The notes below the pieces were generated by a model that saw nothing but the letters and a program-made list of their open reading frames with translations, made no database searches and was not told where the DNA came from. A program made the position numbers and the translations under genes. From Tetrahymena thermophila SB210 (Eukaryota > Ciliophora > Oligohymenophorea > Hymenostomatida > Tetrahymenidae): DNA of 64,000 bases. The DNA lies in NCBI RefSeq assembly GCF_000189635.1, contig NW_002476534.1, positions 124,001 to 188,000 on the forward strand, read 5' to 3'. Position 1 is the first letter of the stretch, and every line of letters begins with the position of its first letter. Positions 1-11,414 of this stretch are shown in pieces.

Positions 1-1188
1 AGCTATTATAAGGTAAAAAACAAAAATTTTTATAATATGAAACATAAAAAAATTAAAATGAAATAAATTTTTACTCTTTTATCAAAAGCTATCTCATGAT
101 GGTCACCAAAATCCATTTTGTTTTACTGATTTTGTTTATTAATTAAATTGTTAATTAGATTCGTTAACTATTATCAGATATCTATTTGCTAATTTTTTGT
201 TTTTGAAAGTATAAATTATGCAAACTAATTGTTTGTTATTCTTCAAATTAATAAATCTTCAAATCAATCAATTTCTGAAGTTGTAATAGCCGATTCAGAG
301 TGTTTCTTTGATATTTTCATTTTATATTAATATGATATATATTCAAGTAATCTAAATTTTCTTACATTTTATCATCCTTAATAATCTTTCACTCCATCAT
401 TTAATAATTATCTAATTATTCAAATAGTATTCTTGATTCTAAAAATAAATAAAAATTTAATATCAATTTTTAATTAAGCAAAGAAATATTAAAAGTTTCT
501 ATATTAATATATTTTAAAATAACATAAATAATATTTAGCTAATAAAAAGTAATTTCTCATTTCAATTCTTATTTTTTCTTTTATTTATTTTGAGCTTTTG
601 CAATTAAAAAAATATTTTATTTATTAATTATAATTTACACATAACTAACAAATGTTTTATTTATTTAATTATTATTTATTAGTCAAATAATATTCGAAAT
701 CTATAAATTGCATATTAATTTGAATGCGAAATTGAAATTTTAAAAACTATCAACTTTAATTAATACTTTATTAAAATATTTACTTACTTTAATTTCGATT
801 TATTTAATTAAAACCTAATAAAATTTTTGATATGTTGAATTAAAAATATCAAATAAAATAGAATTGAAATAATTATATTTAAATTAATTTGAAAAAATGA
901 AAAATATGATAAACACATAATTATTTGATTGGTATATAGATTTTATAAATATATCAAAATAATTTAAGTAGATTTTGATTCATTTTGCTAATTGAAGAAA
1001 TAATATGAATTTTTTAATATCAACTATTTAGAATTTAAGAATTTACACTAATTTTACATAAATAAAGTTACTTGTCAATATTTTTTTACATTTAATATTT
1101 ACAAATAATTAATTACTCTTCATAACAAAATTCGCAAAATCAGATAAAATTTGCTGAATTTAATTTAAATTATTACTTAATAATTTAC
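1..1188. other. AT-rich spacer
   Basis: No reading frame with coding character on either strand under the ciliate code. Sequence is almost pure A/T with short A and T runs. It would hold the 3' flank of the histidine phosphatase gene that ends at 1189. Confidence 0.6.
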
Positions 1189-2118
1189 TCAATCAAAACT
1201 ATAAGGAAGTATTTATACGTTTTGTAAGACAATACCTTCTTAAACTGATCCATTGTCTTCAATTCTTGATGCAGTCATGCATTTCATCAAGTATCCATGG
1301 GAAACAATACCTACTTTATACTCAGAATCGTCTTAGCCGTTTTAAATTTGTTATTATTTTGCTGATTCTAAAAAATGTTTAATTATTTCTTAAGCCCTTT
1401 TAGATTTTTTATAAAGCATCTCCCATGATTCAATTAGGTAGTTTTTGGTTTACTTTATTTCATCAAGTATAATTTTGTGGTATGGTTATCTGTAGCCACA
1501 CTCTCCATTTCTCTCTAGTTTTTCTAATATATTTTTAACTATTTAATCGTTCTCCAACACTTTAATCTACCATGATTCCCCTAACTCGCTTACTCTTGAG
1601 TAATCAAGTGAAATTTGATATTTTTAAGCTAATGCTTCCATTTCTTTTCTGGTTTAAGAGAGGGTAAATGCAGAGAAACAGCCACTAGAGCAGAGACATT
1701 CTGCTAACTGAGGTAAGAGAACAAATTTAATATTTTATCTATCTGGATGAGTTGCAAATAAATATATACAAGTCTAAATAGTCCTACGCAAGGGAGATAT
1801 AAACACAGTGTAAAATTTAAATTTATTAATACTTTTTTATTATTAGATGCATTAAAAGATTCCTATTTCATGAAGACTTGAGTCTATATATTTTTCGCTA
1901 GTGAACATCTCTTCTAATCCCTCAGTTTTGCTATATTCCCAGCTTGGATTTTTATAAGTTATTTCCTTTTCTTAAAAATTCTACATACTGAATCCATGAC
2001 GTATCAAAATAATAGGCTTATCTGAAAAATCCTACTCAGTATCCAATTAAGGTACTTCGAGAGGTATTTAGTATTATTATGAATAGAATTTAGATTCTTC
2101 GCTTAGATGGAAATCCAT
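1189..2118 (-). CDS. Histidine phosphatase superfamily protein
   Basis: Single exon, 309 residues, TGA stop. Members of this superfamily (phosphoglycerate mutase-like) transfer phosphate through a catalytic histidine in an RHG motif. Here ILIRHGFS gives R40-H41-G42, FISPLRRTIQT at about 107-116 is the second arginine motif, Glu140 after PQLA sits where the acid/base residue is usual, and VSHGYLM gives His274. LHEIGIFQC at 82-90 matches the LTxxGxxQA element that follows the first motif. All core residues are present, so activity is plausible; the usual Glu/Asn/Gln after RHG is Phe. The Met at 2118 is the first in-frame start in the open stretch. The N-terminal 35 residues are polar without a signal. 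Substrate cannot be told; a cytosolic sugar-phosphate or protein phosphatase role is inference. Confidence 0.9.
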
Positions 2119-3887
2119 TTAAAATGATTGCTGAGAAAGTTATTTTTGCTTTTAAGGACTAAAAAAATTTTTTTTTAAATATAAGTTTATGATTTTGATC
2201 AATTAACTAACTCTATAAGAATCTCTAAAAAATTAATTTTGTTTAAGATATCAATAGATATATATGTAGATATAGATTGATAGTTAATTAGATATCTAAT
2301 CGAGTTTAACTTTTATATTACTGAATTTTTTTAATACTCATAACATATTAGTGTAAATTAACAAAATCAGTCTTAAGAAAGTATATTGATATTGTTTTTA
2401 TTAGTTACGTCATTTTTTACACAAATTAATGTAATCGAATCATTTGTGTGATTCAATAATTGAAGAAGCTATCAAATAGTAAATTTGAGTAGTAGTACAA
2501 TAATGTATGAAAGAAATCATATAACAAAGAGAAAAAATATTACACAAACTTTGTCAAATTAAAAATCTGAAATTCAACCTATTACATTCTAATAAAACAA
2601 TTTAAAAGTAATGTTACCACAACCAAATTTTGATATAGTTTAAAAAGCTTTTACAAACTATTTGATTTTATTTTTCTTGATTGATTGATTTATTTTCACT
2701 TAAAAGTGCTTGCAAAATAGAGCGTCATTTATTTAAATCTTAAATAAAAAATTTGCAAATCATTAAAAAAGTGAAAATATTCAAAAACAATATTACATTT
2801 TTGAGGGTGGGTTTAAAATTTATTTTGAATTCAGACTCTTTATTATACTAATGAATATATTTTTTTTATATTCACTAGATTCGATAAAATTTTTAAGAGT
2901 TTGAAGTGTAATCAAAAGTTTTTAAAAAATAATATATCATCTGATCCTAAGCGAAGAATTTTAAAAAATTATTCTATTTTAGTAAGCATTGCTTAATACT
3001 TTTTTTTCGTTTGAGTACTAGAAGTATTTAATTCTTCCTTTAAAATTTTATGAGTACTTTCTCATTATAGCTATGTTAAATTAATATTTTAATAGTTTTG
3101 AAGTGTAATCAAGAAGATTTAAAAAATAAATATACAAAGCATAATAAGCCCAAATTATAACAAGATTCTTGAAATTTAGCAAATTATGCTTTAGAATATG
3201 CCATCTAATGATTGTTAAAGGGGTTTAACTTTCTCATTTAAAGATTGATGAATATTTCTGATTTTAACTATTTTTTGTTAATATTGAATGATTAATCAAT
3301 CATTCTTTTAATAATACGAATCTCCTAAGCTTTAAATTTGACTTTTATCATTCTTCTAATTTAAAAAATGCTACTATATGTTATACTTAACTTATTTGAT
3401 ATTAATTTTTTTATTTTTTTGTTTTAAATTGATATATATTCTACACATATTTTTACAAGAAGTATAAAAGAATATTTTTGAAGATGTTACTTTCTTAAAG
3501 GTTAAGCTGTAATCCAGATATTTTTGAATTATAAAAGTAAATGTAAAACATTAGTTCTAATTTTAAAAATAACCCAAATAAAATTAAATTAAATCAAATA
3601 GGCAAATATTTATTTGATAATGATATTTGCAAAATAAATAATCCATTTTATTAATATTTATTTATTTACAGCTTCATATATAATATATATTATAAAATTT
3701 ACAAAATAATAAATTAATTGGAAATTGAGGAAATGTTTCTTTATATACTTTTTTATATAATTTTTTGTTTATTTAATTAAATCTTCAATTGAATTGATTA
3801 TTGATTTTATATTTATCTATTCATTTACTAATTAGCTTTTAATATTAGTAATCTATCTAATTATCAATTCATCATATATTTTTAAAA
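2119..3887. other. AT-rich spacer with a short repeated motif
   Basis: No gene seen. A short diverged motif (TTTGAAGTGTAATCAA followed by a TTTAAAAAATA tract) occurs near 2898 and again near 3096, with a weaker relative near 3476. It should contain the 5' flank of the phosphatase gene and the 3' flank of the next gene. Confidence 0.5.
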
Positions 3888-5638
3888 TCATTAAGCCTTA
3901 TTAGAGTATATATCATATTGTCTGAAAGAGTCATGATACTAAATATCTTGGGCTTAACTTTTAGATCTCAAATCATAAGCAGATTCGTTTTACCCATATG
4001 GGACTTAAACTTGATAGCTTGTTATATTTTTATTTTCATCTAAAGAGAATACTTCTATATATTTCATTTGTCTCACGCCACTGATATGAATCTTACTTTC
4101 TATTTCTTGCTCTAAAATATTTCTTAAATTTTAGTTAGCACCAAATTCAAGCCAGTTGTTTAGTTAAATTTTGTGCTCTTTTGTCTAAGAATCCATGCTA
4201 TAGTTTTATTTTTATAGGTTATAATCAAATTTAAAAGCATCAGTTTTTTTTAACTCGGCTTTTTTTGCTCCATCTATTTGGCTATAAATATTTGATAATG
4301 CATCATTCTCCGCAGGGTTATATTCAACAGCTAAATTAAATTATCATAAATATTTTAATTTATTTTTTTTAATATTTTCACAAAATTTATAAAAGTAATT
4401 CAATAAAATTTCATAGTTATTTTTCTATTTTTATGGGATAAATATTTTGCTTTTGTTAATTTTCATATCAAAGATTTTTTTAAAATGTGATTTAAAATAT
4501 CAAAAAATTTAGTAAATTGAGAGTAAATTTATTTTTATTAAAGATACTTAAAAATCTGATTAAATAGAAAAATAATACTCAATGATAAGTGAATGTTGAA
4601 AAAGATTTTTATATAGAATAAATTAATGTTAGTGGGAAGAAGAATTTATTAAATAGACTGGAGAGATAATTTTAAATTAGTAAGAATCTACTGAAATAAT
4701 TTTTATTTTTAATCTTTCATCATATAAATATTACCAATTACGTAAGAGGTAGGATCTCCTTAACCAAAGTAATAACTAATTATCATGGCATTTTTAATAG
4801 GTAAATGTTTCTCACACTTACTGAGAAACTCTTTAAGAGCTTCAGAAGGCTTATTTCCTTTATATTCAGTATATAGAATCGATTTTTTTCCAATTTTAGA
4901 TTCATTAAAGTTATTTTCAAACTGTTTTATAGGGATCAATACTTGATTGTTATTGTCTACTTCATGTTATTATGAACCTTCTATATATGAAAAAAGAGAA
5001 TTTTATTTCGATATCAAGTCATTCTCCTCAAAAGTGGCTAAATGGTTTGGAGATGACTTAGGAGAAGGCGATCTTTTTATTTTTTAAGGACTTGACTCTT
5101 TTCTTGTTTAGCTAGGAGAAATAATTTATTTTTTAAACTACTCAAGTTACTTCTCATCATTTTTTTTCTTATAGCTATGCAAAAACTTCAAGTAAATATT
5201 TTACAAACCGGTTGACCTTATTGTTTGTTCCATCAGGTTTTCGGTTTGGTTTTTTGACTTTTAATCTTCTCCTAATTCCTTTTAATCATTAAGAATATGA
5301 TTTTGATCTTACATGCTATTATTTTCATTAGTTTTTTTTTAGAATAGATTCATTTAGTTTGTTTTAAACTACAAGAATGTCTTTGAAATAATCTCTCTCG
5401 TTTTCTAGAAGTAAGGTTTCCTTTAGTAATCCGAGATGTTATTAGCTTCCAACTATTTACTAAAAAGCTAACTTTGGAGAAAGTAAACATCTTCTCCTTC
5501 ACTCCATTCATGTGGAGAGAGAATATTTTCTTATACTTATTCGCTAATTTCATCAGCCTTCTTTTTTGCCTGCCTCTTTTTATATGCTTAGAAGGATAAA
5601 AAACCTACAGATGTACCTCCAAGAAGATAGCCAAGCAT
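3888..5638 (-). CDS. TEX264-like (GyrI-fold) membrane-anchored protein, long paralogue
   Basis: Two exons, 5638-4735 and 4330-3888, intron 4331-4734 (404 nt, phase 1), 448 residues. It starts with a short glycine-rich hydrophobic segment (MLGYLLGGTSVGFLSF) followed by a Lys/Arg cluster, the layout of a single N-terminal membrane anchor. A polar Ser/Gln/Lys-rich insert of about 170 residues, absent from the two neighbours, comes next. The C-terminal half aligns with the two genes upstream on the same strand (KAMIISYY-like and ISYYFGQGDP strands, WLEFG helix, IEVFSLDE then QVPYGQNESAYDLRSK near the end). The intron falls at the same codon in all three. TEX264 is an ER membrane protein with a GyrI-like domain that acts in ER-phagy; assignment here rests on layout and motif order and is tentative. 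An apparent frame problem at the nine-A run near 5332 disappears on careful counting. Confidence 0.85.
4331..4734 (-). other. Intron of the long TEX264-like gene
   Basis: Begins GTAATATTTA at 4734 and ends AATTTAG at 4331. It is pure A/T-rich sequence and contains no gene. Position (after an Ile codon and the first base of the next codon) matches the introns in the two paralogues. Confidence 0.85.
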
Positions 5639-7416
5639 GTTTTAATTAATAAATTTGTATCCCTTATTTGTATTGCTCCTTAACTTTTCTTAAATACTAA
5701 TCAGAAATCGGAAAATTCTTATTCTTTCTCTTAATTTTTGCTTATATCAAAAAGTTATTTAATTATTTTTTTTAATTTGTGATAATTTTTTTATCAAAAT
5801 TAGTAAAGACACTATTAAAAATTTTTAATATTAATTTGACAACATTTGGTCTCTTCTAAAGAATTAATCATCAATATAAAACCACTTCTATCTTTCTAGT
5901 TAATTTATAGAGTCCGTATAAAACTGCTCTTCTCTAGTTTATTTATCATTATCTTTTATAAATCTATTTTTATTATTCTCAAAAAACTTAATGAAACAAG
6001 TTTTTTTTATAATCTCTATATTTTTCTATCACAAATATTTTTCTAGCAAAATCTAAAGCACCAAAATAAAAATCTTTAGAAAATAAATAATTTTTTCTAG
6101 CAAAGAAATTTCAAGTCTTCTACTTCAAAACTCCCATTTTGTATTATATTAGGAAATTAATATTCTACTAGGTTAATTTTACTTGGTAGAATGCATTTTA
6201 AAAGTTAATGGCCAGAATATTTCTTAATTATTTTTAATAATTAAAAACTATATTAAATTGAGTTAATTTACTTTTAATCATAATTAATTTTTGTTTTTAA
6301 ATTTAAAGGGTAATTAAATAAAATAACAACCAACTAAATAAATTATCACTCCATTTAGACTTAGACAGAGAATATTAAGTTAATAACTAAATAGCAAGCA
6401 ATAAATAAATAAAAACTGCAAATTAATTTCCTATCATTTAAATTGGTTATTACTTCATTACTTCATTAAAAACTATAAAATGAATGAATCATTTTTAAGA
6501 AAAATTTATAAGCTTACAAATTTTTTGTTTTAATTTATTTAAGTAAAATATTACGGCTTTTTTTTATAAAAAATTATTAGTATTTAATTTTAATTCTATT
6601 AAAATGAATTTATCGTTTTTATCGCAAAGTGCTAAGCATCAAAAAGAAATTTATATATTAGTGCCAAATAGTTAACTAATAATATCAATAATAAATATTG
6701 GTAAAAAATCTGAGTTATAACAATTCCAAATTTTTCTTGCCTTCAATTATTTTATTTTACACAATTGCATTCAGTAATAAATAATCTTTTTAAACTAATT
6801 GATTTTTTTAATTTACAAGGAGTCTATGTAAAAAAATATAAATTATAAAACTTATAATAGTGGAACAGCCAATACTCTGTTTACGTCAATTAATTTTCAA
6901 CCAAAATCTAATAAATCATGCTTTACTTAATTTTATTTAATTTTCAGCTGGTTCTTATCAATTCTGATCATGGATATTTTTTATTTTATGAAGGCTTGGA
7001 TGTCAGGTAAATTACACTTTAATTTTATTTACATTTTATCTCAGACATTTATATCAAATCAAATCATTATTTATTATTAATATGATATTATTGATTTAAA
7101 TTTACTAAAACAAACATCGTTTATTTACTTATTCCCAGGTTAATGAGATTCATAATAAATTTATTAATCAAAAACTTTGTAATGAATTTGGTACCTAGTG
7201 TATTTTTTATACCTTAGGTACAAAGTGTAGATTTAAGGTATGTTAACAGTTGAATTACTGAAATATAAAGTTAAAATGAGAATTAGTAAATGATGGTAAT
7301 AAAAAAATACCAGCAGATTAACATAGTTCATTTATTAATAGAAGATTGATAAACATATAGGTAGGCAGAAATATATTAAAAAATACATTTATTGATGATA
7401 GTTAGTATATTCGATA
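5639..7416. other. AT-rich spacer
   Basis: No convincing gene. Two weak inverted repeats are visible: ATTCTAC / GTAGAAT near 6162-6191 and GTACCTA / TAGGTAC near 7189-7221. A short open stretch near 6918 was considered and rejected. Confidence 0.5.
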
Positions 7417-8277
7417 TCATTATGATTTACTTTAATTATTTTATATATTTTGATCTTTTTGTTAGCTTGTGTCAATAGATTAAAATCCTTTTTTATTTAT
7501 TTCATTATAAATCTCCATACCTTCTCCAAATGGATAAGATATAGATGTTTATAATAATTTTTTATTTGTACCTATTGTGACTGATTTGAGATAAACTTCT
7601 GGGTTTATTCCTTTAAATTTTTACTCATTTTATTTAACAAAATTCAATATAGAACTTTGAACATTGAAAGTCATTTGCATAGCAACCAGTAAGAAGCTCT
7701 TTTTATCATAATTAAGGGAAACTTCTACTGCAGGATAAGAAGGAATATCTGCTACTTTAAGTTTTTCATGGTACTGTTTCAGTGTGTTCATATTCTCCAT
7801 AGTTTCTTCAATACCTAAAAATAATAATCATACTGTAAATTGAAAAGTAAGAAATTTTTATTAAGCTAGAAAGCTAATTCAGCCTATTAATTTTTACTAA
7901 CAGAAATTATTTCTGTTGATTAGCTCTAACTTCAAAATGAAATTGCGCACATTATATTAGATAAAAAATTAAAAAAACATAAATTAAATAAATAAATTAC
8001 CAATCAAATAATTCTGCAGCCCACTCTAATCATCTTTTCCAGTAAGTTGTACTTTATGGAAAGTACCAAAAATGTTTTTTTATTTCAACTCTTCTATAAA
8101 CTTTGAAACTTCAATTTCTGATTTATAATATGATTATTAAGTTTCATAGTAAAGAAATCTTTTTGCAGGAACTTTAACTTCTAAAATTTCTCCTTTTCCT
8201 GAATATGGTCCTAATTTAAGTTAATATCCAAAATAAAGTCCACCACTGATAACTAAGCTTGATAAAAATGCTTTCAT
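7417..8277 (-). CDS. TEX264-like (GyrI-fold) membrane-anchored protein, short paralogue 1
   Basis: Two exons, 8277-8001 and 7814-7417 (intron 7815-8000, phase 1), 224 residues. An N-terminal hydrophobic segment (FLSSLVISGGLYFGY) is followed directly by the GyrI-like core: KRFLYYE strand, EEL helix, TFHKVQLTG strand, then after the intron VAMQMTFNVQSSILNFVK and the closing ISYPFGEGMEIYNEI motif. That last motif matches VPYGEDSKSYNL in the next paralogue. The gene is the most diverged of the three and lacks the polar insert of the long one. The C-terminal tail is Gln/Asn-rich. Family knowledge: such proteins sit in the ER membrane with the domain in the cytosol; that location is inferred here from the single N-terminal anchor. 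Confidence 0.85.
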
Positions 8278-8942
8278 TTGCAAAATAATTTAGAAATTAT
8301 TCAAGTTTTAAAAAATAGATGTTTGTTTTCTAAATATTTTAAGATAATTAAATTTTACTTTAACTAAAAATATCTTCTCAAGAAACTTCAAAATTCTTCT
8401 ATATCTAAATATTGATTGATATATGAACTAATCTTTCTCTTGAAAGATTCTGATAAACTTAAATAAAATAATTGAATACATAATTCTATTTAGTAAAATT
8501 ATAAATAATAAATTTTTTTATCTGTCAATCTGCAAAGTTTTATTTATTTATTACACTAAAATAAGAAATATTTTACTTTACTTAACAAATTAAACTTGCT
8601 TTTTATCTTTCATTATCTGTCATAGAGCTAATTCCATTTATATTTTTGAATATTTTTGTTCTGAATTAATTTAAAACTATTGTTTTACTTAAAACAATCC
8701 TTTTATTACAGCAATATAAAAATAATATAAATAATTAAAGCAATTTCACAAAATCTTAATATTTTCTCATAATTATAAAAATTATTTTGTTTTATGAAGT
8801 CAATGCTCTGAATAAAAAATATAATTCATCTAATTATACAAATTATTTGAATGTAAGTTTTTTTTCTTAGTTATAAATTAGAATATTCTTAAACTGTGTA
8901 TTCTATGTAACAAATAAAAATAGATTTTATTTCATTTAATTA
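8278..8942. other. AT-rich spacer between paralogues
   Basis: Intergenic sequence between two same-strand paralogues; no coding frame or RNA gene seen. Confidence 0.5.
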
Positions 8943-9693
8943 TCATTTAGCAACTCTTTAGTGCTAAGGAGAAGGCTTTGAATGCAAATTATATGATTTA
9001 GAGTCTTCCCCATATGGTACATTAAACTCAATTTCAACTGGATTTTTTTAATCGTCAAATTTATATATTTCTACTATCCTGTGGCCTTCATTAAGTTTAA
9101 ATTTTTTATCTGATTGGGCTTTTTCTGCCAAATATTTCTAAATAGCGGGTTGAATTTTAAGCTTTATTAAGAAAAATACAACGCTAAAGTTCTTTTGTTT
9201 CATTTAAAAGTTAGTGTTTATAGATTCTGTTTCAGCTAAAGTTGCTATTTGATATTCTTTTTTATCTTTAACCAATAACTTAGCCCCGTTTTCATCATTA
9301 ACATTATCAAATTCTAATCCTATTAAAACCAAATAAAATATTTAATTGATAAGTCATTTACTCCAAATACTTATGAAATAATAGATAGTAAATGCAAAAT
9401 AAACAATTACCAATAATTGATCTCAATTTATTGATATCCTGAATTGTGTATGGATCATCATACATTATTCTATATATGTTTTTAGCTTTCATGTATTTCT
9501 AACTTTCTTTGATCAGTTTTTTAAAAACAGGTCCTAAATCTTGGTAGCTTCCTTCATGTTAAAAGTAAACTATTGTTTTTGGACTTAGCTTCTTTTCTTC
9601 TATTTTAACTTCTTAAAAAAACCCTGCATTATAAGCATAGTAAGTCGCTATACCTAACCCTCCTCCTAATACAGTTCCAATAATTTATTTCAT
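8943..9693 (-). CDS. TEX264-like (GyrI-fold) membrane-anchored protein, short paralogue 2
   Basis: Two exons, 9693-9411 and 9319-8943 (intron 9320-9410, phase 1), 219 residues. This copy shows the family features best: anchor MKQIIGTVLGGGLGIATYY, strand TIVYFQHEGSY, helix FKKLIKESQKYM, then RIMYDDPYTIQDINKLRSI, which resembles the YDNP...R..VG stretch of TEX264 and GyrI-like domains, helix IQPAIQKYLAEK and the end motif IVEIYKFDD ... FNVPYGEDSKSYNL. The reading frame runs through one TAG codon and stops at TGA. It is the 5'-most (upstream) member of the tandem trio. A Pro/Ser tail follows the domain; I see no obvious LC3-interacting motif. Confidence 0.88.
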
Positions 9694-10940
9694 TTCTATC
9701 TTTAGAATTGTTAATTAGAAAGTTTATTTATTAGTAATAAAAAAGAATATGCAATTTTATACAAAATATTATAAAAAATATGAATGTCTTAAAGTATTTT
9801 AATTTTTTTTTTTATGTTAGAAAAATTAATAAACTTTTGTTGATTCGAAATTGATTCAGTTTTATATGATTTTCATGAATCAATTTATGAGTATATCGAT
9901 TATATATTATTTTTTATATAAAGTTAGCCTCAATATTTTGTAAGCTTTAGATAAATACTAATTAAATTTACTTTTCATTTTAGATAATCTGATTCTAAAT
10001 TTTTTTTTTAATTAATAAGTTTGATATAGATCAAAATAATTAAATAAATAAATAAATAAATAAAATAAAAGATATTTAGAATAAATTTATTAGTGCCTTT
10101 AATAGCCAACTATATACGAGAATATTGTATAAAAATATAAAGAATACTTGATATTTTTGCTGAAATATAATATTTTTATTTAAATTATTCAAAACTTTTT
10201 ATTATTTTCAATAAACAATTAAGAAAAATGGATTATACTTAATATAAGTACAGTTAGAAGAGTTTTAATAAACACTTGAGTTATGCTGAAAGTTTTCAAT
10301 ATAGTCATTAAATTCGACAGATTTTTTGTTTTAAGAAGCAACAATTCATTTGAATTTTAAGCCTTTAATGATAGAAATCCTTAAAATTAATTTTCTCTTA
10401 CTATCTATTTTTACTTTCAACTTTTGCCTATAATTTAAAAAATTCAATGATAATCCCTACTTGTATTAAAAACAATTCCAGCTTTTATAAATAAATATAT
10501 CATTTATATTGAGCTGTGAATAAAAACAATTAAGAATTTCTATATTTAAATGTTTATTTTTCTAAAATGTAAAAAAAATATGATCCTATTTTATTTAATT
10601 AAATATTTAGTTCATATTAATTAATTATTAAATATACAAATTAAAGTTAATTAAATTGAAGTTTGTTTTGGGCACAAATTATTTTTTCTGCGATTTAGTT
10701 AATTTTTATAGTGCTGCTATTATAACAATTTTTAATAATCTAGAAATAACCAATAATATTTAATTTAAATCATAAAACTAACTTTCGACTTTCTTTCATA
10801 ATCTAAAGTCAGTCAACAATCACTGGCTTAAATTTTACAACACAAAAGTGATTAAGAGTAATTTAACTTTATTTATTCTAACGCACTTTGTAATATATAA
10901 TAAATAAATATTGAATACAATTAAAAAAGAAAATAGACTA
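9694..10940. other. AT-rich spacer with a tetranucleotide run
   Basis: Divergent intergenic region between a minus-strand and a plus-strand gene, so it should hold both promoters. A run of AAAT units lies at about 10040-10065. No gene seen. Confidence 0.5.
10040..10065. repeat. AAAT microsatellite
   Basis: About six tandem AAAT/ATAA units in spacer; likely length-variable. Confidence 0.8.
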
Positions 10941-11414
10941 ATGATTTCAAACTATGATTTTTTAAAAAAGAACAGCCATGAAATTTTTAGAGAATAATGC
11001 AGCTATTTGACTAAAACGATAAAAAACTTTTAAGAAAAACTTTAAAATCTCAGAATTATTTTATATAAATGTGGACAAAAGACATTAAAACCTTTAGAAG
11101 ATAGTTCTTTAGATGAGGATGTAAGACTTATCTAAAATCTAAGAAGAAAAATTAAAAATAATGAGTAGAGATAAACCTTCAAAAAAACAATCTAAGCACT
11201 ATTTCTTTATAAACAAGAATTTCAGCTTATTTGCCAAACAGTCGACAAAAATCTCAAAAAATATGTCTAAAACATTAATATTAGAAATTTATCAGCCAAC
11301 CATAAAATGTATGAAAATATCAAAGAAACTAGGATAAAAATTTAAATTTATTTCAGCTCATTAGAAGACTCTGATTCTCCATGTAAAATCAGATCTGAGA
11401 TTTTCACTTTTTGA
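10941..11414 (+). CDS. Small helical protein of unknown family, paralogue A
   Basis: Single exon, 157 residues, TGA stop. I do not recognise the family. It is paralogous to the gene at 14442: both share LKKN/IKKN, E-hydrophobic-FRE-x-C (Cys20 in both), EKLQNLR, a KPLxDS loop, NHKxYE and a C-terminal YFxSLEDxDSPCKxRxEhFxF block that is the best conserved part and ends at the stop codon. The rest is predicted almost wholly helical with heptad-like spacing, so a small helical bundle is likely. No signal peptide or membrane segment. Codon use (TAA for Gln) matches its neighbours. The terminal block with its invariant Cys suggests a binding or assembly site, but this is inference. Confidence 0.85.

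Noticed and set aside
5316-5372. Suspected frameshift or 57-nt intron at a poly-A run in the long TEX264-like gene
   Set aside because: The run has nine A residues on the coding strand and the frame is continuous through it.
6918-7090. Short frame starting MLYLILFNFQ with an intron-like stretch
   Set aside because: Too short, no homology and no coding character beyond hydrophobic codons common in A/T-rich sequence.
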